Source: an uncultured Corynebacterium sp.
Lineage (GTDB): Bacteria; Actinomycetota; Actinomycetes; Mycobacteriales; Mycobacteriaceae
Direction of reading: 5' to 3'
DNA length: 43,325 nucleotides
NCBI RefSeq assembly: GCF_902489365.1
Contig: NZ_CABTZR010000014.1
Span: 1 to 43,325 of the forward strand
Each line of letters starts with the position of its first letter. Positions within the stretch are counted from its first letter, which is position 1. Under the pieces are notes generated by a model. That model saw only the letters and a list, made by a program, of their open reading frames with translations, had not been told where the DNA came from and did not search any database. Below, in pieces: positions 38,366-43,325 of this stretch. The position numbers and the translations under genes are program-made.

Positions 38366-38938
38366 ATGAACAACGTCATTTACTACCTTGCAGCGGAAGG
38401 AAGTGAGCTCCTGCCGCTGGAGAGCGGCAACTCCATCCTTCTGCCCAAGATGTACGACTTGGTCTGGTCTCTCATTCCGTTCGCCATCATCCTGATTGTG
38501 TTCTGGAAGTTCGTTCTTCCGGCATACAACAAGATGTTGCAGGAGCGTGAAGACCGGATCGAAGGTGGCCTTAAGCGTGCGGAGGCTCAGCAGGCCGAAG
38601 CAAAGGCCGCTCTGGAAAAGTACAATGCTCAGCTCGCTGACGCGCGAGCAGAGGCTGCGGAGATTCGTGAGCAAGCGCGTGAGCGCGGCAAGCTGATCGA
38701 GGCAGAGGCTAAGGAAGCTGCAGAAGAAGAATCTCGTCGCATTCTGACCGCTGGCGAGAAGCAGCTTCAGGCTTCCCGCGCACAGGTCGTGTCTGAGCTG
38801 CGTTCCGACATCGGACAGAACTCCATCAACCTGGCAGAGAAGCTGCTCGGCGGCGAACTTTCGGACGCCACCAAGCAGTCCTCCACCATTGATAACTTCC
38901 TGTCCGAGCTCGACACTGTGGCACCGGCCGGAAAGTAG
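38366..38938 (+). CDS. atpF: ATP synthase F0 subunit b
   Basis: Protein of 190 residues. One membrane segment at about 32-53, then a long charged, Ala-rich helix (57-160) that forms the peripheral stalk linking F0 to F1 via subunit delta. ACGGAGCC precedes ATG 38366. It lies 45 bases after atpE. Confidence 0.96.
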   Translation: MNNVIYYLAAEGSELLPLESGNSILLPKMYDLVWSLIPFAIILIVFWKFVLPAYNKMLQEREDRIEGGLKRAEAQQAEAKAALEKYNAQLADARAEAAEIREQARERGKLIEAEAKEAAEEESRRILTAGEKQLQASRAQVVSELRSDIGQNSINLAEKLLGGELSDATKQSSTIDNFLSELDTVAPAGK

Positions 38939-38944
38939 GCAACG

Positions 38945-39760
38945 ATGAAGGCAGCTAGCCGCGAAGCACTCGCTACCGTTGAGTCCAAGCTGGATGAGTT
39001 CCTCTCCGGTGACCGCTCGGTAGCGACTGCTACCCAGGCAGGCCAGGACCTCTTCGAGGTGGTCCGCGTCCTCGACGGCGACCGCGAGCTGCGCGTCGCG
39101 CTGACCGACGACGCCTCCACCTCCGAGGAGCGCAAGTCCCTGGTCCAGACCCTTTTCGGCGGCAAGGTTTCCCCGGTAGCACTGCAGGTGCTCCAGGAGG
39201 CAGCCGCCGCACAGTGGTCGACGCCGCGTGATATCGCCCGTGGCCTTATCATCCTTGGCCGCCGCGCACTGCTGCGTGGCGCTGAGTTTGAGGGCAAGCT
39301 GGGCCAGGTGGAAGACGAACTCTTCTCCCTGTCACGCGTGCTTGACCGCGAAGGCGAACTGACCCAGCTGCTTTCAGACCGTACTGCGACGTCCGACCGC
39401 AAGGTTGGACTGCTGGCAAGCGTGCTCTACGGCAAGGTCACGATGGTTACTGAAGCCCTCGCGCTGCAGGCCATTGGCCGCCCGGAGCAGAACCCGATTG
39501 ATGATCTCGCCGGATTGGCGGACACTGCAGCCAAGCTGCAGGGCCGTACCATCGCGCGCGTGACTTCGGCGGGTGAGCTGAACGATAGCCAGCGGGCAGC
39601 ACTCGCTGAAAAGCTGGGCAAAATTTATGGTCGTGCGATGTCCATCCACTCTGAGGTTGACACCAGCCTCCTCGGTGGTATGACCATCCGCGTCGGCGAC
39701 GAAGTCATCGATGGTTCGACGGCAGGCAAGATTGCTCGCCTTCGCGCGCAGATGGTATAA
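38945..39760 (+). CDS. atpH: ATP synthase F1 subunit delta
   Basis: Protein of 271 residues, longer than the ~177-residue E. coli delta, as is usual in corynebacteria. The C-terminal half shows the OSCP/delta pattern (GRTIARVTSAGELNDSQRAAL, then SEVDTSLLGGMTIRVGDEVIDGS). Holds the alpha subunits to the peripheral stalk. Six bases separate it from atpF. Confidence 0.95.
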   Translation: MKAASREALATVESKLDEFLSGDRSVATATQAGQDLFEVVRVLDGDRELRVALTDDASTSEERKSLVQTLFGGKVSPVALQVLQEAAAAQWSTPRDIARGLIILGRRALLRGAEFEGKLGQVEDELFSLSRVLDREGELTQLLSDRTATSDRKVGLLASVLYGKVTMVTEALALQAIGRPEQNPIDDLAGLADTAAKLQGRTIARVTSAGELNDSQRAALAEKLGKIYGRAMSIHSEVDTSLLGGMTIRVGDEVIDGSTAGKIARLRAQMV

Positions 39761-39820
39761 GCCGAAACGACAGAAACGATTAAGTAATTGCTGGAAGATA
39801 CTACCGAGAGCAGGAAGAAC

Positions 39821-41461
39821 ATGGCGGAGCTGACGATCTCCTCCGACGAGATCCGTAGCGCGATTGCGAACTACACCTCGAGCTACTCCGCGGAGGCCTC
39901 CCGTGAGGAGGTCGGCGTGGTCATTTCGGCAGCTGACGGTATTGCGCAGGTTTCGGGCCTGCCGTCCGTCATGGCGAATGAGCTGCTCGAGTTCCCCGGC
40001 GGCGTGATTGGCGTCGCACAGAACCTTGACACCAATTCCATCGGTGTCGTGGTCTTGGGCAACTTCGAGTCGCTTAAAGAAGGCGACGAGGTCAAGAGGA
40101 CCGGCGAGGTTCTCTCCATCCCTGTGGGCGAGGAATTCCTCGGCCGCGTTATCAACCCCCTGGGCCAGCCGATCGACGGCATGGGCCCGATCACCGCTGA
40201 AGAGGACCGCGTCCTCGAGCTGCAGGCACCGTCCGTGCTGCAGCGTCAGCCGGTGGAAGAACCGATGCAGACCGGCATCAAGGCTATTGACGCAATGACC
40301 CCGATTGGTCGCGGTCAGCGTCAGCTGATCATTGGTGACCGTAAGACGGGTAAGACCGCCGTCTGTATCGACACCATCCTGAACCAGAAGGCTAACTGGG
40401 AGTCTGGCGACAAGAACAAGCAGGTCCGCTGCATCTACGTCGCCATCGGCCAGAAGGGCTCCACCATCGCTGGTGTGCGCCACACCCTGGAGCAGCACGG
40501 CGCACTGGAGTACACCACCATCGTGGCGGCTCCGGCATCCGACGCCGCCGGCTTCAAGTGGCTGGCACCGTTCTCCGGTGCAGCTCTGGGTCAGCACTGG
40601 ATGTACCAGGGCAACCACGTCCTGATCATTTACGATGATCTGACCAAGCAGGCTGAGGCCTACCGTGCGATTTCCCTTCTGCTGCGCCGCCCGCCGGGCC
40701 GCGAGGCTTACCCGGGCGACGTCTTCTACCTCCACTCCCGTCTGCTGGAGCGCGCTGCAAAGCTCTCCGATGACATGGGTGCAGGTTCCATGACCGCACT
40801 GCCGATCATTGAGACCAAGGCGAACGACGTCTCCGCCTTCATTCCGACCAACGTTATTTCTATTACCGACGGCCAGGTCTTCCTGGAGTCCGACCTGTTC
40901 AACCAGGGCGTCCGTCCGGCAATTAACGTCGGTGTGTCGGTCTCCCGTGTTGGTGGTGCCGCACAGACCAAGGGTATGAAGAAGGTCGCCGGTAATCTGC
41001 GTCTTGAGCTGGCTGCCTACCGCGATCTGCAGGCCTTTGCGGCCTTCGCATCCGACCTGGATCCGGCCTCCAAGGCTCAGCTGGAGCGCGGTGAGCGTCT
41101 CGTCGAGCTGCTCAAGCAGTCCGAGTCCTCCCCGCAGCCTGTCGAGTACCAGATGGTGTCCATCTTCCTCGCAGACCAGGGCATCTTCGACGTCGTTCCC
41201 GTCGAGGACGTACGCCGCTTCGAGAAGGAGCTGCACGATCACCTCAACTCTGCAACCCCGCAGGTGTTCGAGCAGATCCAGGGCGGCACCGCTCTGACCG
41301 ACGAGTCCAAGGATGCACTTGTTGCAGCAGCTAAGGACTTCACTCCGTCATTCCGCACGACCGAGGGCAACAACCTTGGTACCGAGGCTCCGGTTGACCC
41401 GCTCGCCGCAGATGACGTGAACATGACCGAGCTCAACGTCTCCCGCAAGACGGCCAAATAG
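39821..41461 (+). CDS. atpA: ATP synthase F1 subunit alpha
   Basis: Protein of 546 residues. Non-catalytic nucleotide-binding subunit; Walker A GDRKTGKT at 172-179; the alpha signature (PAINVGVSVSRVGGAAQTKGMKK) lies about 363-385. The ORF is open to 39788, but ATG 39821 (MAELTISSDEIRS) follows AGGAAGAAC and gives the family start. The last 35 residues beyond the helical domain are a typical actinobacterial tail. Confidence 0.97.
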   Translation: MAELTISSDEIRSAIANYTSSYSAEASREEVGVVISAADGIAQVSGLPSVMANELLEFPGGVIGVAQNLDTNSIGVVVLGNFESLKEGDEVKRTGEVLSIPVGEEFLGRVINPLGQPIDGMGPITAEEDRVLELQAPSVLQRQPVEEPMQTGIKAIDAMTPIGRGQRQLIIGDRKTGKTAVCIDTILNQKANWESGDKNKQVRCIYVAIGQKGSTIAGVRHTLEQHGALEYTTIVAAPASDAAGFKWLAPFSGAALGQHWMYQGNHVLIIYDDLTKQAEAYRAISLLLRRPPGREAYPGDVFYLHSRLLERAAKLSDDMGAGSMTALPIIETKANDVSAFIPTNVISITDGQVFLESDLFNQGVRPAINVGVSVSRVGGAAQTKGMKKVAGNLRLELAAYRDLQAFAAFASDLDPASKAQLERGERLVELLKQSESSPQPVEYQMVSIFLADQGIFDVVPVEDVRRFEKELHDHLNSATPQVFEQIQGGTALTDESKDALVAAAKDFTPSFRTTEGNNLGTEAPVDPLAADDVNMTELNVSRKTAK

Positions 41462-41517
41462 AGTTTCGCACGCTCTAAGAATTAACCGTCTAGAAAAAGA
41501 AGGGAGGAGCGAACACC

Positions 41518-42501
41518 ATGGCTAATCTTCGTGAACTGCGTGACCGTATCCGGTCCGTCAATTCCACTAAGAAGATCACCAAGGCACAGGAGCTCATTGC
41601 TACCTCGCGCATTACCAAGGCTCAGGCCAGGGTAGAGGCGTCGCAGCCTTATGCACGTGAACTGTCCAACGTGCTCAACAAGCTGGCGGCGCACACGTCC
41701 CTGGATCACCCGATGCTCCGGGAACGCGAAGATGCAAAGGTGGCCGCCATTCTCGTGGTCTCTTCGGACCGCGGTATGTGCGGTGGCTACAACAACAACA
41801 TCTTCAAGAAGGCGGCCGAGCTGGAAGCCCTGCTCAAGAGTGAGGGTTTCGAGACCGTCCGCTACGTGACCGGCAACAAGGGCGTTGGCTTCTACAAGTT
41901 CCGTGAGGCCGAGGTCGCAGGCAGCTGGACTGGATTCTCGCAGGATCCAACCTGGGAGAAGACGCACGACGTGCGCCGCCACATCATCGACGGCTTCGTT
42001 GCCGGTTCGAATGGCCAGGCCAAGACCCGCGAGGGTATTCACCTGGAGGGCGAGACCGTTCGCGGTTTCGACCAGGTACACGTTGTGTACACCGAGTTCG
42101 AGTCCATGCTGACCCAGACCGCGCGTGTGCAGCAGCTGCTGCCGGTGGTACCGGTTATCGAGGAAGAGGACTACCACATGGGTGAGTCCGCGCTTTCCGA
42201 CGCCGAGCCGAACAATCAGATCACTCCTGATTACGACTTCGAGCCGGATGCGGACACCCTCATGGACGCACTGCTTCCGCAGTACGTGTCCCGCCTCCTG
42301 TTTGCGATGTTCTTGGAGTCCTCGGCCTCCGAGTCAGCCGCACGCCGTACCGCAATGAAGTCTGCAACTGATAACGCAACCGAGCTGGTCAAGGACCTCT
42401 CCCGCGTGGCCAACCAGGCTCGTCAGGCGCAGATTACCCAAGAAATCACAGAGATCGTCGGTGGCGCTGGGGCGCTCGCCGAAAGCGCAGAAAGTGACTA
42501 G
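41518..42501 (+). CDS. atpG: ATP synthase F1 subunit gamma
   Basis: Protein of 327 residues, the central rotating shaft. N-terminal helix MANLRELRDRIRSVNSTKKI and C-terminal helix MKSATDNATELVKDLSRVANQARQA form the coiled coil; SSDRGMCGGYN is the conserved globular motif. Longer than E. coli gamma (287), with an acidic insertion near 222-245 (IEEEDYHMGESALSDAEPN), common in actinobacteria and possibly regulatory. Strong GGGAGGAG ribosome site before ATG 41518. Confidence 0.96.
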   Translation: MANLRELRDRIRSVNSTKKITKAQELIATSRITKAQARVEASQPYARELSNVLNKLAAHTSLDHPMLREREDAKVAAILVVSSDRGMCGGYNNNIFKKAAELEALLKSEGFETVRYVTGNKGVGFYKFREAEVAGSWTGFSQDPTWEKTHDVRRHIIDGFVAGSNGQAKTREGIHLEGETVRGFDQVHVVYTEFESMLTQTARVQQLLPVVPVIEEEDYHMGESALSDAEPNNQITPDYDFEPDADTLMDALLPQYVSRLLFAMFLESSASESAARRTAMKSATDNATELVKDLSRVANQARQAQITQEITEIVGGAGALAESAESD

Positions 42502-42504
42502 ATT

Positions 42505-43325
42505 ATGACTACAGCTCTGCAAGAGCAGAACACACAGTCGTCGGCTACCGCCGGCCGTGTGGTGCGTGTCATCGGTCCGGTCGTCGACGTGGAGTTTCCG
42601 CGTGGCGGGCTGCCGGCACTGTACAACGCACTGACCGTCGAGGTGACCCTCGAGGCTGTTGCAAAGACCGTCACCCTTGAGGTCGCTCAGCACCTCGGTG
42701 ACAACCTCGTCCGTGCCGTGTCCATGGCTCCGACCGACGGCCTCGTCCGCGGTGCAGCCGTGACCGACACCGGCAAGCCGATTTCCGTCCCGGTGGGCGA
42801 TGTGGTCAAGGGCCACGTCTTCAACGCCCTCGGTGACTGCCTTGACCAGCCGGGTCTGGGCCGCGATGGCGAGCAGTGGGGCATCCACCGCGAGCCGCCG
42901 GCATTCGACCAGCTGGAGGGTAAGACGGAGATCTTGGAGACCGGTATTAAGGTCATCGACCTGCTGACCCCGTACGTGAAGGGCGGCAAGATCGGCCTGT
43001 TCGGTGGTGCAGGTGTGGGTAAGACCGTTCTTATCCAGGAGATGATTACTCGTATCGCACGCGAGTTCTCCGGTACCTCCGTCTTCGCCGGCGTCGGCGA
43101 GCGTACCCGTGAGGGCACCGACCTCTTCCTCGAGATGGAGGAGATGGGTGTTCTTCAAGACACCGCACTTGTCTTCGGCCAGATGGATGAACCGCCAGGA
43201 GTCCGTATGCGCGTGGCTCTGTCCGGTCTGACCATGGCGGAGTACTTCCGCGATGTGCAGAACCAGGACGTGCTGCTGTTCATCGACAACATCTTCCGTT
43301 TCACCCAGGCCGGTTCTGAGGTGTC
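42505..43325 (+). CDS. atpD: ATP synthase F1 subunit beta (partial, cut by the window end)
   Basis: First 273 codons plus two bases of the catalytic subunit, starting at ATG 42505 (MTTALQEQNTQSS), three bases after the atpG stop. Visible: N-terminal barrel (GRVVRVIGPVVDVEFP), Walker A GGAGVGKT at 167-174, catalytic glutamate in GVGERTREG, and Walker B in DVLLFIDNIFRF. About 210 residues of the C-terminal part lie outside. atpC is expected next. Confidence 0.96.
   Translation, partial: MTTALQEQNTQSSATAGRVVRVIGPVVDVEFPRGGLPALYNALTVEVTLEAVAKTVTLEVAQHLGDNLVRAVSMAPTDGLVRGAAVTDTGKPISVPVGDVVKGHVFNALGDCLDQPGLGRDGEQWGIHREPPAFDQLEGKTEILETGIKVIDLLTPYVKGGKIGLFGGAGVGKTVLIQEMITRIAREFSGTSVFAGVGERTREGTDLFLEMEEMGVLQDTALVFGQMDEPPGVRMRVALSGLTMAEYFRDVQNQDVLLFIDNIFRFTQAGSEV

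Noticed and set aside
39374..41242. 622-codon open frame on the minus strand
   Set aside because: Antisense to atpH/atpA; no recognisable motif and reflects codon bias of the real genes.
1..43325. Insertion sequence, prophage or CRISPR array
   Set aside because: No transposase, integrase or regular spaced repeats were found on either strand.

Overview
The window is a chromosomal stretch of a high-GC Corynebacterium. The order argS-lysA-hom-thrB, then a molybdenum-cofactor/nitrogen-oxide block, then rho-prfA-prmC-tsaC-wecA-atpI-atpBEFHAGD matches, from memory, the cg1333-cg1368 region of C. glutamicum and, more loosely, Rv1277-Rv1310 of Mycobacterium tuberculosis. TANNNT -10 boxes, many apparent leaderless starts, a fused-type Rho insertion and lengths of AtpB/AtpH/AtpA typical of corynebacteria agree. 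The lactate block and copper nitrite reductase suggest a host-associated species of the striatum/minutissimum/aurimucosum kind, but species cannot be fixed by reading alone.

Layout. 1-139: possible tail of an upstream gene. 205-3918: a two-gene nuclease operon (Mre11/Rad50-like, of the Rv1277/Rv1278 type). 3943-5869: MarR regulator, two small unknown proteins and a PH-like membrane protein, with a strong terminator and two inverted-repeat elements. 6097-6170: tRNA-Arg(CCG) on the minus strand, whose 3' end is present in three tandem copies. 6309-7910: secreted tripeptidyl-aminopeptidase-type hydrolase. 8015-12871: lactate utilisation (lutABC and lactate permease, all minus). 13111-18536: argS-lysA and hom-thrB.

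18542-28129 is the most distinctive part: an ArnR-like regulator with three C-terminal cysteines, a fused ModB-ModC molybdate transporter, ModA, and a 34-codon ORF, all minus; facing them a 12-TM membrane protein and a membrane-anchored copper nitrite reductase (NirK) with an extra N-terminal cupredoxin domain; then mobA-moaC-moeA-moaA on the minus strand. In C. glutamicum the narKGHJI nitrate reductase operon lies here; in this window no nar gene is present and a nitrite-to-NO enzyme takes the place. Molybdate uptake, molybdopterin synthesis and NO-forming nitrite reduction thus sit under one divergent control region (about 21985-22042). The expected molybdoenzyme (nitrate reductase) must be elsewhere.

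28179-29933 is an acyl-CoA ligase. From 30399 on, the plus strand carries rho, prfA, prmC, tsaC/ywlC, wecA and the ATP synthase operon, cut off inside atpD at the window end. prmC carries an unusual 24-bp tandem repeat with a perfect palindrome between its two domains. Both rho and atpB have long (>300 bp) leaders; the atpB leader is rich in strong inverted repeats.

No insertion sequence, prophage, CRISPR array or rRNA was seen.
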